From Chrysopilus asiliformis (taxonomy: Eukaryota; Arthropoda; Insecta; Diptera; Rhagionidae): a DNA stretch of 64,000 bases. The position numbers were made by a program, and so were the translations under genes. The notes under the pieces were generated by a model. The model was not told the origin of the DNA and ran no database searches. It saw only the letters and a list, made by a program, of their open reading frames with translations. Of this stretch, positions 22,399-32,605 are shown piece after piece (the stretch's first letter is position 1; every line of letters starts with the position of its first letter). The DNA lies in NCBI GenBank assembly GCA_964034945.1, contig OZ035962.1, forward strand, positions 18,925,530-18,989,529, given 5' to 3'.

Positions 22399-23036
22399 CA
22401 GAGATGGGAAACATTATCGTAACGTAGCGATTTTCTTCAAAATTACGTTAAACCGTTTTATAAATTCGTTTTTTTCGTTATTTATTTCGATCTGTCATCT
22501 TTTATTTTGCATTGTTTTTTTGAAAAAAAAATAAAAAAATATTTTGATTTCCGCATGTTTAACCTTTTGTCCGTCCGTCCGTCCGTCCGTCCGTCCGTCC
22601 GTCCGTCCGTCTGTCTGTCTGTCCGTGAACACCATAACTTTCGAAAGGATTGAGCTAGAGACTTGAAGTTACGTTTCTCGTAAATGGCAAGGCTAAGTTC
22701 TGGAATCGACAAAATTGGACCATTTCTTCTCCTCTCTTCCCCTATAAATGGATTACCTGGAAAACTGTCCTTGGCATCGAAAAATTTATAAAGATAAAAT
22801 GTGTCTAGAATATGATTTGACATAAATTATCTATACATCAAAATCCAATCGGACCAGTCATTATTATTAAAGTGCATTTTTTTTTAGTTTTCAGTTTCAA
22901 TGTGTAACGAAATAAGAACGTTAACGTAACGAAATGAAATTTTTTATCGTTGCAAAACGAAATAACGTAACGAAAAAAAATATGAATTTCGTTACATAAC
23001 GAAACGTTACTACTTTTTTTTCGTTTGCCATCCCTG
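22399..23036. mobile_element. hAT-type element with 8-bp target duplication, hosting a mini-me copy
   Basis: Ends are CAGAGATGGGAAAC at the left and CAGGGATGGCAAAC at the right (reverse complement). They are flanked by CGGATAAC (22391-22398) and CGGATAAT (23037-23044), an 8-bp duplication with one change. Sub-terminal AACGTAACG-type repeats (for example 22419-22428 and 22920-22930) would fit transposase-binding sites. The interior (about 22540-22868) is a mini-me-like insertion. It is non-coding. Confidence 0.82.
22540..22868 (+). mobile_element. mini-me/HINE-like fragment inside the hAT element
   Basis: TTTGATTTCCGCATG, a GTCC/GTCT core (22569-22625), GTGAACACCATAACTTTCGA, GAGCTAGAGACTTGAAGT and ACATCAAAATCCAATCGGAC. 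Both termini are missing. Confidence 0.8.
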
Positions 23037-23593
23037 CGGATAATAGAGAAATACAAAATTATGGCAAGTATTATACTCTTCAAATCATCTCATACATTAA
23101 GCCACCAAAATCCCGTTATTTTTCGAGATAACCGCAAAACACTGTTTTTTTTAAATAACGGTATATCTCGATAATGGCTTGAGATATGCAGTTCTAGTAA
23201 AAAGCAAAAATGTAGAAAATTTTATTTTCTCTAACTTTTGTTATGCAGAAGACTACTGAAAAACGCGTAGTTTCGGAGTAAATGACAAAAAACGAACCCG
23301 AGATTATAAAAAAGCCTCCATTTTGGTTACTTGCGGTTAAAGGATTTCCACAATAAGTTGATAGGATCGTCCCATTCCAGGACCAAACATGCCTGTAAAA
23401 TTTTATGTTGTTTCTTATAGTTTCACCCAGAGCTCAGGGGAGCTTTAATGCCGAAGCACAGCTAAGCATGGTAACGGTTCTAGCTCAATTAGTTTTGGAG
23501 AAATCCTGTACACCGTAAAACGATATCTTTTACCATTATCGAGATATTTCAGATTTTGTAAAATAAAAATTCATATTTTTATGTAAACTACTA

Positions 23594-23693
23594 CAGTAAA
23601 ATCCCGATAATTCGTATTTCAAGGGACCGACGTAAAAATACGAAGTATCGGGATATACGAATTATCGGGGTACGAATTATCGGGATTCTACTG
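23594..23693. mobile_element. pogo/Tigger-type MITE, TA target
   Basis: Inverted ends are CAGTAAAATCCCGATAATTC at the left and CAGTAGAATCCCGATAATTC at the right. They are flanked by TA on both sides (23592-23593 and 23694-23695). CAGTARAA ends with a TA duplication are typical of the pogo branch of Tc1/mariner. The element is exactly 100 bp and non-coding. Confidence 0.85.
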
Positions 23694-23709
23694 TATTTTA
23701 TTCGTCAGG

Positions 23710-23986
23710 TACACTCAGAAAAATGGAGGCTAACTCGACGACCTACATACGGCGTAATTGGCCTCGGGCAGGCGCGCGTTCGCCTGCATGTGGGCAAGTA
23801 AAACTGAGTTGACCTGTGGTCGGAGAAATTCTGAAATTAAGCCACCAGCAGGTGAAGTAGGGCATTGGGAGCTGCACGAGTTGACCTTAGATAGGTTAAC
23901 TCTGACCGCTAGCTGACTTACAGACACCTCTGTAAGGTCAGAGTTAACCTGACAAAAAGTTGACCTGGACATTTTTCTGAGTGTAA
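23710..23986. mobile_element. GC-rich TIR element with TACACTCAG ends and a repeated GTTGACC motif
   Basis: Inverted ends are TACACTCAGAAAAATGGAGG and TACACTCAGAAAAATGTCCA. The interior is about half G+C, unlike its surroundings. It repeats a motif related to GAGTTGACCT or AGGTTAACTCTGACC (about 23810-23820, 23876-23888, 23893-23910, 23935-23952 and 23958-23970). It starts 17 bp after a pogo MITE. The superfamily is unassigned. Confidence 0.7.
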
Positions 23987-24036
23987 ATTGTGCAGAAACG
24001 TCGATTTTGTATAAGAAATTCATGTGCTGTTCACAT
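23987..24036 (-). repeat. Family B end fragment in opposite orientation
   Basis: The reverse complement reads CTGATGTGAACAGCACATGA, then TTATACAAAATCGACG, the start of family B. With the start at 22080 it forms a head-out inverted pair around the nested cluster. Confidence 0.65.
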
Positions 24037-25571
24037 CAGTTTTTTTTTTTTCTTGAGAATTTTTATTACCATTTTGTTTCACAAATTCTTATTTTGAAGA
24101 AGTCTCAACCGTTTAAAATAATCTCTGAGGGCAAAGTTATGAACACAAGTTTTCATATATTGCATTAGTAATTTCAATCTAAAAGATTTACAGTTTATCG
24201 AATAGATATCCACTCTTTTTTGGATTGATAAAAATTAATTAATAGAGATATCCAGAGCATTAAACACGCCATTATGGGACTTATTTGTAATTAAATTTCT
24301 TAACGAATGATTAATAAATGTTTTTATTATACTTAGACATGAAGCGAACATCATTGGAATAAGCTGAAAACATGATTTGTTTTGGTAAAAAAAAATGCTT
24401 CTATTCTTGTATTCCTTCATTAAACTCCAGCATAACCGTCACAGAGTCGACAAAATGCATACGGACAGAGCCAAATGCCAACATATCTATCCAGTAGCCA
24501 TGTAAATAAATTTCTTGTTATGACGGTACGAAAATATAAGAAAATTGGAGCAAACGTTGACATTTGACACGAATATTTATGTATATGAGATGAATTGCAG
24601 ACAAACATATGTACAAAGCTCCATAAAAGAAAATATTTCCGGAAATGCCAGCATTTCTATATTTATTCAGAGGTTCGTTTTTCTCATGATTTTGAATTTG
24701 TTTTGTCCCTTAAGAGCTATTCCAAAAAAAAAATGTTATTTAATTTAAAGACCAGATGAAGTTTATTTTTAGTAGGATGTGATGAATTTTCTAGACAATT
24801 TAAATACTACTACCTTTATGGAAAAAGAGTAACATTTGAAAATCCTGAATAACATATTATGATGGCTCTTTTATGCGACCAATTTGCGATGTTAACAATT
24901 CTACATCAGAAATGATTCTTCATACGACTAACTTAGTCTTATTATTTCTAGTGGGTACCTGTTTCTACAGAATCCATGGAAATCTTTTCATAAGAGCCAT
25001 AGTCAAAGTTTTCTAGACAAACATCCTACAGCACTTACCACAAACAAATGCTGGAAAAATTGTTTTTTTCTTTGTTTTCTCTTTATACCCTTATCTAAAT
25101 TTTACACACATCTTTTAGCATTTGAAACTAGTTTAAATACAGGCAATTCGGGAAAACCAGTGACTACAGAGAAAAGTCTTTGCCTATTCAGCCAACGACT
25201 TGTAAATATATAGAATCAGACAGAAGGAAAATTAAAACTTACGAGTATCTTGTATCTAACTTATATGTTGTGTATATTGCAAAACAAACAAATGGATGAA
25301 AAACAGCCAACGGGAAACTTGTTATTGTAGTAATAAAAAGTGTGTCCTATATTTTTGATATTATTATTAGATTATGTAGCATATATGGACGCTATATGTA
25401 AGTGGAAAAGATTTCAAATCTCGTTTTCACATTAACTGAATGGCCATCAAGATAAAACTCAATGTAGGTGTCTCTAAGCGATTTATTTTTTTCTATAATT
25501 TATTTAAATAGATATACACTTAACGCAAATTGATGTAAACAAAAATAATTTCTTCGTTCAAAACACATAAA
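24037..25571. other. Mrtf intron segment, no recognised feature
   Basis: About 1.5 kb of AT-rich intronic DNA. No repeat family, splice-bounded exon or RNA gene is recognised. Confidence 0.4.
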
Positions 25572-25572
25572 A

Positions 25573-26560
25573 ATATCTGATGTGAACAGCATATGACTTT
25601 CTTATACAAAATCTACGTTTTTGCGTAACGTTTTAGTACACTAAGAACCGACGAATAAAATTTTTGTTTATATAAAAGTGTTTTTTTTTTACAAAATCTA
25701 AAATATCTCCATAACAGTAAAATATATTAATTTATGGTAAAAGGCAAAAATGTAGAGAATTTTAATATCTTCAATTCTATCTTCAACTGTTTTTTTTTTT
25801 TTTTTTCGAAAAACCGTTAGTTTGCAAGTAATTCGCAAAAATCTATTTTTTTAAATTTTTGTAAAAATATTTCAATAACGGTAAAAGATAACGGATAATA
25901 GTAAAAGATATAACTACGGCAAACATTCTCTTCAATTCATCTCATATATAGAACCACCATAAACCCGTTATTTTTCGAGATAATTGCAGAAAAACTGATA
26001 TTTTTTTAAATAACGGTATATCTCGATAACGGTTTCAGATATAAAGTTCAGGTGAAAGACAAAAATGTGGGAAATTTTGTTGTCTTCTACTCTTGTCACA
26101 CATAAGACTACTGAAAAACGCGTAGTTTCGAAGTAAACAGCAAGAAACGAAATTGCGATTTTTAAAAAGCCGCCATTTTGGTTAACGAATTTCCAACAAA
26201 AATTAATAGGACCGTCTCCGAGAACTAAACATGCCAGTAAAATTTTATGGTTCTCGCTTAGTATTAGTTTTGGAGAAATCTTGTATACTGACAGAATGAC
26301 TGACAGAATCTGACTGACAGACTGACAGACTGACTGACAAACAGACTGACAAACAAACAGACAACCAGACTGACAAACAGACTGACTGACAGACTGACTG
26401 ACAGACTAACTGACAGACTGATAAACAGACTGACAGACAGACAGAAAGATATTTTTGTAACAGAAAAACATTTTTGTAATAATGCTCCAATCGACTCAGG
26501 AGTGCTCGGGAAATGTTTTTTAGGCAAAATTAAGAGCTCGAAATTTTTCATGAATACAAT
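25573..26560 (+). repeat. Dispersed repeat family B (copy 2), with GACT/GACA tail
   Basis: Starts ATCTGATGTGAACAGCATAT and carries the same landmarks as copy 1: ACGGTATATCTCGATAACGG, CTACTGAAAAACGCGTAG and TAGTTTTGGAGAAATC. The tail is a GACT/GACA tetranucleotide array (about 26287-26450), followed by a conserved 3' segment (TTTTTGTAATAATGCTCCAA, AATCGACTCAGGA). That segment also follows the array in the copy at 40317-40760. This is the most complete family B copy here. Confidence 0.8.
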
Positions 26561-26797
26561 ACTTTACTATACTACGTATAAGAAAGTAAAAATACATAAT
26601 ATAGGTTGTTCTCAGATCCGAAGCCGTCATGTTTGTTTAGTAAATTTTTGTTTTTTTTTCATATACTTGAGTCATATTTTGGACAAACAGTTTTAATTAT
26701 GTGCAGATGAATTTTATAACCAAAATAATTTTGAAAATTGTTTTGTCTCGCTTATTTATGTTGTGTTAAGAAATATAAATATTCCACATAAATAGCA

Positions 26798-26990
26798 GTT
26801 GTGATCAACACAAAACTTTCCTCTGCAATATTTAGTTTCGGAAAAAAATCTGTGAAAAATATTATTTTTTCAAATATCACAAGAACCGTTAAAGATACAT
26901 AAAAACCGATTAAACAGAAGTTGTAAAAAATTTTATTTCCTTTAAATGTGGAAATTTGACACATCTTTTTAAAACACTTCCAAAACATTT
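26798..26990 (+). repeat. Dispersed repeat family C (copy 1, 5' part)
   Basis: GTGATCAACACAAAACTTTC, CTGCAATATTTAGTTTCGG, ATCACAAGAACCGTTAAAG. The same segments occur in order at 37027-37125 and, interrupted, at 45290-46030. The microsatellite tail is absent. Confidence 0.7.
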
Positions 26991-27500
26991 AATTTAGGCA
27001 CCTCTCAATGTTATGAGTTGTTTTGACATTGCTAAATATTCATTTTAACCCCGTTTTACGTCAATTTTGAATTAACTCTGAAAAGGAATCAAAAATTCAA
27101 TCGAACTCCTTTTAGGAGTTATTTCCATTGTAAAGGGTGTTGACGTTTAGAACAGGCTTACCAATTGGCGTTCATACCCGATTGGGAAGACGAATGGTTT
27201 ACAAATCCAGAGGTCCCATGTTCCAGTCCCGGTAGATACGCGTAAGAAAAGTTCTTACAGAATTTTAGGTGAAATTTATGTTTTTTTTTGTGACTCTAAT
27301 AATTTTGTTAAAAACCGACCATTTTTTTGTACGGAAAAATAATTTTAAACCAATTTTCGTGCAACTGATTTGTTCGAAACACTTCTTTTTAGGCACTCTA
27401 AACCAAATACAATATTATATTGTGCCATTTATGGCCTCTTAATGGATTATATGGCACTTCACGTCTTTTGTTTGTATTATAGTGTATTTGTTGCGTCTAA
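26991..27500. other. Intronic segment with a weak tRNA-like patch
   Basis: Mostly unremarkable. At about 27195-27245 the text CCAGAGGTCCCATGTTCCAG followed by TCCCGGTAGATACG resembles a diverged tRNA 3' half. There is no matching A box, so I do not call a gene. Confidence 0.3.
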
Positions 27501-27514
27501 GACCTAACCTACCC

Positions 27515-27640
27515 AATTTGAACAAAACGGTTTTTCGGTGTTTTAATAACCGGTTTTTTGGACCCGGTTAAATCGAAGTCTTAAAAACCGGTTTAACCGA
27601 AAACCGTTTTTTTTTTTTTTCAAAAATTTGACATCCCTAA
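27515..27640 (-). mobile_element. hAT-like fragment with ACCGGTTT repeats
   Basis: Short repeats of ACCGGTTTT / AAAACCGG (27549-27610) lead to TTTGACATCCCT (27630-27641), whose reverse complement AGGGATGTCAAA is a common hAT end. The opposite terminus was not found. Confidence 0.45.
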
Positions 27641-27879
27641 TTTGGACTCCCTCAAGCTCGCTTTCGGTGCGGGATCGACTCCGGTTTTTCGACATTATAT
27701 GTTTGAAATTTTTGGTTCAAACAAGTAAAAAAATATTATATATACTTAAAAACATAAATAAAACAGTGTCAACGTTTAAAAAAAATGTCATTCAATTCAT
27801 CCTCATCAAAAAAAAATCTCGAAAAACGCTCGATTTTCAGCCTCCTAAAGAGGTTTCCCTCCTTAAGGAGTTTTAAATG

Positions 27880-28227
27880 TCACCATCATCATCCTCGGCG
27901 CTACAGCTCTCGAAGAGCCTAGGCCTTCACAATTGAGGTTTCATAACAGTTTCGTCCCTGCTTCGCACCTACAGTTTTACAAGGATCGTGAACCATGGAT
28001 GAATTACAACATTTGTAAGGTTTTTACGTTGCAACCCAGCAACAGCAGAGGCCGTGATAGCAATCTAGACCGATGATGCCGTTAGCACCAAGCGGTAGCT
28101 GTCACTGCTCATTTCGTAAAGCAAGTTGAGTGGACTTGTATCACAGCGTGCCACAGTCGGGAATTGAACCACCGACCTCCGAAATACGGGCCAAGAAGTA
28201 CTTTACCACTCGGACTACGCTGTACCT
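27880..28227 (-). repeat. tRNA-derived SINE (minus strand)
   Basis: Reading the minus strand from about 28227: TAGTCCGAGTGG matches a pol III A box (TRGYNNARNGG). About 45 bp later GGTTCAATTCCCGAC matches a B box. A tRNA-unrelated body follows to about 27880 (AACGGCATCATCGGTCTAG, GAAGGCCTAGGCTCTTCGAG, CCGAGGATGATGATGG). The head resembles a serine-type tRNA. It lies within an Mrtf intron in the same orientation as the gene. Confidence 0.7.
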
Positions 28228-28518
28228 GTGTTAAATGTCGCTCATCGGTATCAAAATTTTGAAATTTGTATCCAAAGAATTTATAGATTTTTTTTCGGTG
28301 TTTCTAAAACGTATACTAAATCGGAAACGATGGTTCCACATTCCACGTTCCACGTTCCACATTCTAGAGTAATAAGAAATAATTCGCAAATAAAATTGCA
28401 AGTTCTCTACACTAAAATAATCAACGTGATCTCGTAAAAATAATTTTTTTTTCAATTTTGTTTCCCCAAAAATGTCTGTTTCATTAACTGCTTTGTAATA
28501 AAATAATCAATAACTTAC

Positions 28519-28662
28519 ATTCTTTGTTTTTATCCATGGCTGGCTGCAATGGACTGGAATCTACGATCGCTTTCGGTGGTGACTGTCTGGTGTCGTAGCA
28601 GTTGATTCCATCCCCTAATATTGATGATCCTGAATTGGCCGACGGATTACCAATTCGTTCAC
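28519..28662 (-). CDS. Mrtf: Mrtf internal exon upstream of RPEL1
   Basis: A 144-bp exon between acceptor TTTGGGATTATTAG (28663 onward, minus strand) and donor GTAAGTTATT. It encodes residues 111-157 of the visible protein with split codons at both sides (G|GT and T|CC), for example GERIGNPSANSGSS and DTRQSPPKAIVDSS, ending MDKNKE just before RPEL1. The junction MDKNKE-S-LKVKLM matches the usual layout in which a short acidic/serine-rich linker precedes RPEL1. No known domain lies within it. Identified from splice sites and phase consistency. Confidence 0.9.
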
Positions 28663-29042
28663 CTAATAATCCCAAAGATAAATATTCGCTTAAATCCCAT
28701 CGAGTAAGAAATAAAATTAAAAAGAAAAAATAAAACAAAATGTAAAAATAAAAAATTACAGAATATATTCGAATTGAAACGAAAATCTTTTCGTCAACAA
28801 AAATATTGCAACGAAAACACTGCTATGGAAGGACATTGTGTGTATAACATTGTGTGTCGTAGATAGTTTAAGGACAAGAAGATAAGCACTGAACAAACAA
28901 AATATACATTGAGGGCAAATAGCTTTTGATGGGAAAACAATGGACAAAAAAAAGAAAAGAAAAACTATAAAGAAAAATCTGAAAAACCCAGAGAAAAAAT
29001 AGGCTGAAAAGTGTGTTAAAATAGACTTAGAATACGTGCAGC
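28663..29042. other. Mrtf intron (0.9 kb), left part
   Basis: AT-rich intronic DNA between two Mrtf exons, with no recognised element before the TIR element at 29043. Confidence 0.45.
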
Positions 29043-29353
29043 TACACGGTTAAAGTTATTGGACTAACTTTTAGTCCCATTTCCGGAATTCGACATTTTT
29101 GAATACTTTTTCTATTGAATTTCAATCCTCTCAAAGGATTAAACACATTTTTAATCAAACTTGTATTATTTTTCAATACTTTTTTGGAGTTTTATATATT
29201 TTAATAAAAAAAAGTATTAAAACCAATAACTTTAAAAAAAAAAAAAAAAAAAAGAATAAGATTTCACGAGATTAGAATTTAATCTTTTTTCGGTGTAAAA
29301 CTGTGTACAATACCAAAAAAAAAAAAATTTAGCCCAAAAATTTTTACCGTGTA
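29043..29353. mobile_element. TIR element with TACACGG ends (short copy)
   Basis: Inverted ends are TACACGGTTAAAGTTATTGG at the left and TACACGGTAAAAATTTTTGG at the right. Inside, dyad-like GGACTAACTTTTAGTCCC (about 29063-29080) and poly(A) runs. A second left end of the same family begins at 63956 (TACACGGTTAAAATTGTGGG). It is non-coding and sits in the 0.9-kb Mrtf intron. Confidence 0.7.
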
Positions 29354-29535
29354 AGAGTTATAGACTGGGAAAATGGAAAGTTTGTCAACCGAAAGGACAT
29401 TAAAGTCGGCCATTAAACGCACCACAAGTCATCAGATAGGGAAAATCGAAGCTCCTTCGCTTTTAAGGGAAGTATAATAGCGAGTGGTTGATAACAAAAC
29501 ACACAACAAATGGCTACAAAATTTGATTAACTCAC

Positions 29536-29865
29536 CCTCGGCCATTCCGTCAAATTTATCGTGTAATTGACTTCCCGGATAGGATTTATCTGCTGTTGTA
29601 GTTATTATTTGTGTAGTTATTACACCGTTACAACAGTTGTCCACTGATATAGACGCTTGTAGATAATTTGCCGATGACGATGTCGACGACGATGTTGATG
29701 ACGTGCAATTACTTTGTATATTCGTTATTGATGATGGCGTTGAGTATTGGGTTGGCTGTGGACTACTAGGAAACCAGCTCGGGAAGCTACCCTTGAGCGT
29801 GTCGATTAGATCCTGATCGAGCGTTAAACGCCACGATACAGGCCCGTCCACGCCGTGCGTAGACT
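29536..29865 (-). CDS. Mrtf: Mrtf first visible coding exon (N-terminal region)
   Basis: A 330-bp exon running from acceptor TCTTTTTTTTTAG (29866 onward, minus strand) to donor GTGAGTTAAT at 29535. It encodes about 110 residues that begin STHGVDGPVSWRLTLD. The middle is a Ser/Thr-rich low-complexity stretch, and the exon ends KFDGMAEG with a Gly codon split G|GT into the next exon. Its first two bases complete a codon from an upstream exon that I could not find, so the start codon lies further 5'. A GTG in the exon is not a start. The acceptor could also be 2 bp further in (TTAGAG). The phase-compatible choice is 29865. Confidence 0.88.
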
Positions 29866-30002
29866 CTAAAAAAAAGATTGAAAAAAATTAAATTATATAA
29901 CTTTGGTTTGTAAATTCGATTCTTATATTGTCTATAAATGTTAAAATTAAAATTTTAGGGCTTTTGCGATCAAAGAAATCAGGACTATGATTATTTTCTT
30001 AA

Positions 30003-30295
30003 AAAATATCTGATATGAACAGCACACGACTTTCTTATACAAAATCTACGTTCCTGCGCAATTTACACAAGTAAAATATTAGTTTATATAAAGATAAGAT
30101 TTTTTTTACAATATCTGGAATATCTCGATAATCGTAAATGGTATCCATTTACGGTAAACGGCAAAAATGTAGAGAATTCTTCGGAACTATTTTTACCAGG
30201 AACCGTGAGTTTGCAAGCAATTCGCTAAAATCTATTTTTTTACATTTTAATGAAAATATCTCAATAACGGTAAAAGATAACGGTAAAAAATAAAA
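30003..30295 (+). repeat. Dispersed repeat family B (copy 3, 5' part)
   Basis: ATATCTGATATGAACAGCAC, CTTATACAAAATCTACGTTC, GCAAAAATGTAGAGAATTC, GTGAGTTTGCAAGCAATTCG. It breaks off at about 30295 against mariner remnants. Confidence 0.75.
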
Positions 30296-30309
30296 CTGGG
30301 GCCGCGTCA

Positions 30310-30495
30310 CATTCTTCTCTTTATCGTAGTAGAATTGCAGCAGATTTTTTCAAGAAATTCACTCATTTTTGCGACTCAATAACTTTTGCTACACTGCAAA
30401 GATTTCAATGAATTTTTTGCCAATAGTAGCTTTATGTATCAACTGTCAAACAGTACGGCATTGCCAGAATGCAAGATTTAATTTGGGAGTTATGA
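30310..30495 (-). pseudogene. mariner-type transposon 5' remnant (minus), copy 1
   Basis: The reverse complement carries the leader TTGAGTCGCAAAAATGAGTG and the opening MSEFLEK, homologous to the plus-strand remnant at 14457-14790. The terminal repeat side is lost into the mini-me fragment at 30497. No catalytic domain is present. Confidence 0.7.
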
Positions 30496-30496
30496 T

Positions 30497-30662
30497 ACAT
30501 CATGTTCGTCTGTCTGTCTATTTCCGTATGTTCGTCCGTCTGTCTGTCTGCCTGTCCGTGAACACCATAACTTTACAAAGGATTTAGCTAGAGACTTGAA
30601 ATTTTGTATGATTACGTCTCTCGCAAATGGCTAGGCTAAGTTCTTGAACGGACAAAATTGGA
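30497..30662 (+). mobile_element. mini-me/HINE-like fragment between two mariner remnants
   Basis: A GTCT/GTCC run (30508-30560) is followed by GTGAACACCATAACTTTACA, TAGCTAGAGACTTGAAATTT, and GGCTAGGCTAAGTTCTTGAA. Both ends are missing. Confidence 0.8.
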
Positions 30663-30664
30663 TC

Positions 30665-30835
30665 GCCACTCATTTTAGCTACACTGCAAAGATTTCAATG
30701 AATTTTTCCCCAATAGTGGCTTTATGTATCAACATTGCCAGAGTGCAAGCAATAGTTTTGCAATTATGATACATCAGAGCCCCCTGCTGAGAAAAAGACC
30801 CGGTACTTTTTCCCCAACCCAATATTTTCCATCCC
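30665..30835 (-). pseudogene. mariner-type transposon 5' remnant (minus), copy 2 with terminal repeat
   Basis: The same leader as copy 1 (CACTCATTTTAGCTACACTG onward), ending at the right in CCCCAACCCAATA. The reverse complement, TATTGGGTTGGGGAAAAAGT, matches the terminus at 14459. No transposase core is retained. Confidence 0.75.
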
Positions 30836-30839
30836 CCTT

Positions 30840-32150
30840 ATTACAAAATACAATCATTAGGAGCCTATTTGTATTTTATATTTAGAATATCAATCAATTG
30901 ATTTATTGAGAAGATTATTTTGTATAGAATTCCAATAATATTTCTAATTATACTAGAAGCAATAATATTAACCTCTGTTGAAAATAATTCAATTGTTCAT
31001 TTGCGAATTTAGTAATAACCAGTCATGAAAGCCTTTCAAATGGGACATAGTACTGTATACGCTTATGGCGGGCCAGGAATAAGTCCGCTCCGTTATTCGG
31101 TGAAATGGCTTCGCCACGCCGTGAGGTTGGAGGCGATAGACAGTGAGTGACATTGATTTATAATCGACTCCAATAACTGACTTTGGTACAAGGTTACTTG
31201 GAAAACTGTGTAGGCTCCATCGATATACATAACAACATTCATATCTTTATGCCTTAACATATTGATTGCATTAGGCAGGAAGAACACAACATAGAACAGA
31301 TAGATACGCACTGAAATTTCTTCCATATAAATAGCCTACCCTCATCTGCTATAGTATGGACTTTTTACTTCTTGTATCTACGCCAAACATCATCAATTGT
31401 ATCCACACACCAGAAACTAATTTCGCTTTAGTAAATATTGACTGACAGGGAGAATTAAATATATTAAGGGTTATTTATACTACATACATATTATAATATG
31501 TTACCATCTTCTCACATTGATTTCAGTCTAAATGTAAATTCACTATGCTAAACAACGCAGATTTATGAACTATAACTATTCAAATGAAATTTCGAATACT
31601 TAAAATTTACTAATAATTATCTAATATGTGATTAACCCATCGATTCTACTTTAAATATTGAAAAATGTTTTTAAACTTAAAAGAAATTCTGCTTAAAATA
31701 TTTGTGGTGAAAATTGAAACTAAAAAGATAAAGTACGGCAACTTCATATGTGCTGGCAATGCTCTTTTATTTTGACATTTATCATTCGTTTGAAAATCGT
31801 TCGGTATAGCTGAATGGCGGATGATTTTTAAACGAATGATAATATTAAAAAATAAAATAAGCAAATGATAATATTAAAAAATAAAAAGAGACTAATCAGC
31901 AAATCTTTGAAACTGTTGAGGATGTTTTTTTTTGACACATGTCGTAGTTCGTATAAGAAGGGTCTGTTGCCGTAAATTAGTTTTACATAGAAATCTCGAT
32001 ACCGTATACCGATATCAGACCATGATTTTTGATGGTTAAATTAACAAAATATTGTTAAATTAACACCATATTTCGTTAAGAACCTTTTTTGGCAATTTTG
32101 ATTAATGGGAAGTTTTTTTTAGCGATTTCTTCAGATTTTTCCGGTAATAG
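30840..32150. other. Upstream region; one weak membrane-protein-like frame
   Basis: No confident gene. On the minus strand 31326-31093 encodes 77 residues beginning MEEISVRIYLFYVVFFLPNA, with a hydrophobic segment and a more ordinary codon mix than its surroundings. This could be a decayed exon, with a loose resemblance to insect chemoreceptors. No flanking exon was found. Confidence 0.3.
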
Positions 32151-32169
32151 GTTATACTCCTGTAATAAG

Positions 32170-32605
32170 ACGTTTTACCTTAGTTTCGTTTCTCGTAACT
32201 GGCTAACCTAAGTTCTTAAATAGCTAAATTGGACCATTGGATCCTCCCCACCCTACCCCCAAACAAACGAAACATTTTTTTTGCAATTTTCTCGAAAACG
32301 GTGAGTTATATTGAAAAATTTATGAAGGTAAAATGTGTTTAGAATAGGTAGATCAAAATCCAATAGAACCACCGCTTCCCTCCTCTCCCATACAAATGGA
32401 ATGTTTTCTCGAAAACTGTGCATCATATTGAAAAATTTATTAAGATGAAATGTGATTAGAATACGATTTTACGTAACCATTCCATACATCAAAATCCAAT
32501 CGGACCACTCTCCCTCTCTCCTACACAAATGGATTTTTTTAAATAAACTTTTTGTCTGTCATCATATAGAGTTAAGACGATTGGCCCCTAGCTTATTATG
32601 TTTTT
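32170..32605 (+). mobile_element. mini-me/HINE-like element, main subfamily, 5'-truncated
   Basis: Plus-oriented 3' half: TTTCGTTTCTCGTAACTGGC, TTTTCTCGAAAACGGTGAG, TAAAATGTGTTTAGAATA, CATACATCAAAATCCAATCG, the remnant of the 3' sub-terminal repeat CATATAGAGTTAAGACGATT, and terminal TTATTATGTTTTT. The GTCY core is missing. Confidence 0.8.

Larger units (their letters stand above)
22079..23525 (+). repeat. Dispersed repeat family B (copy 1), interrupted by a hAT element
   Basis: Starts ATCTGATGTGAATAGCACAT and continues through AACGGTAAAAGATATCG, GCAAAAATGTAGAGAATT, GTTAGTTTGCAAGCAATTC, AACGGTATATCTCGATAA and CTACTGAAAAACGCGTAGTT to TAGCTCAATTAGTTTTGGAG. Other copies start at 25573, 30003 and 40317. 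It is split by the hAT-like element at 22399-23036. Confidence 0.8.

Noticed and set aside
22079..24036. Family B as a true inverted-repeat transposon with ends at 22080 and 24036
   Set aside because: The right 'end' is a 50-bp fragment, and the copies at 25573, 30003 and 40317 lack a matching inverted end. More likely two separate insertions.
28140..28227. Functional tRNA gene on the minus strand
   Set aside because: A and B boxes are present, but the anticodon region and acceptor pairing are poor, and a SINE-type body follows. Called as a SINE instead.
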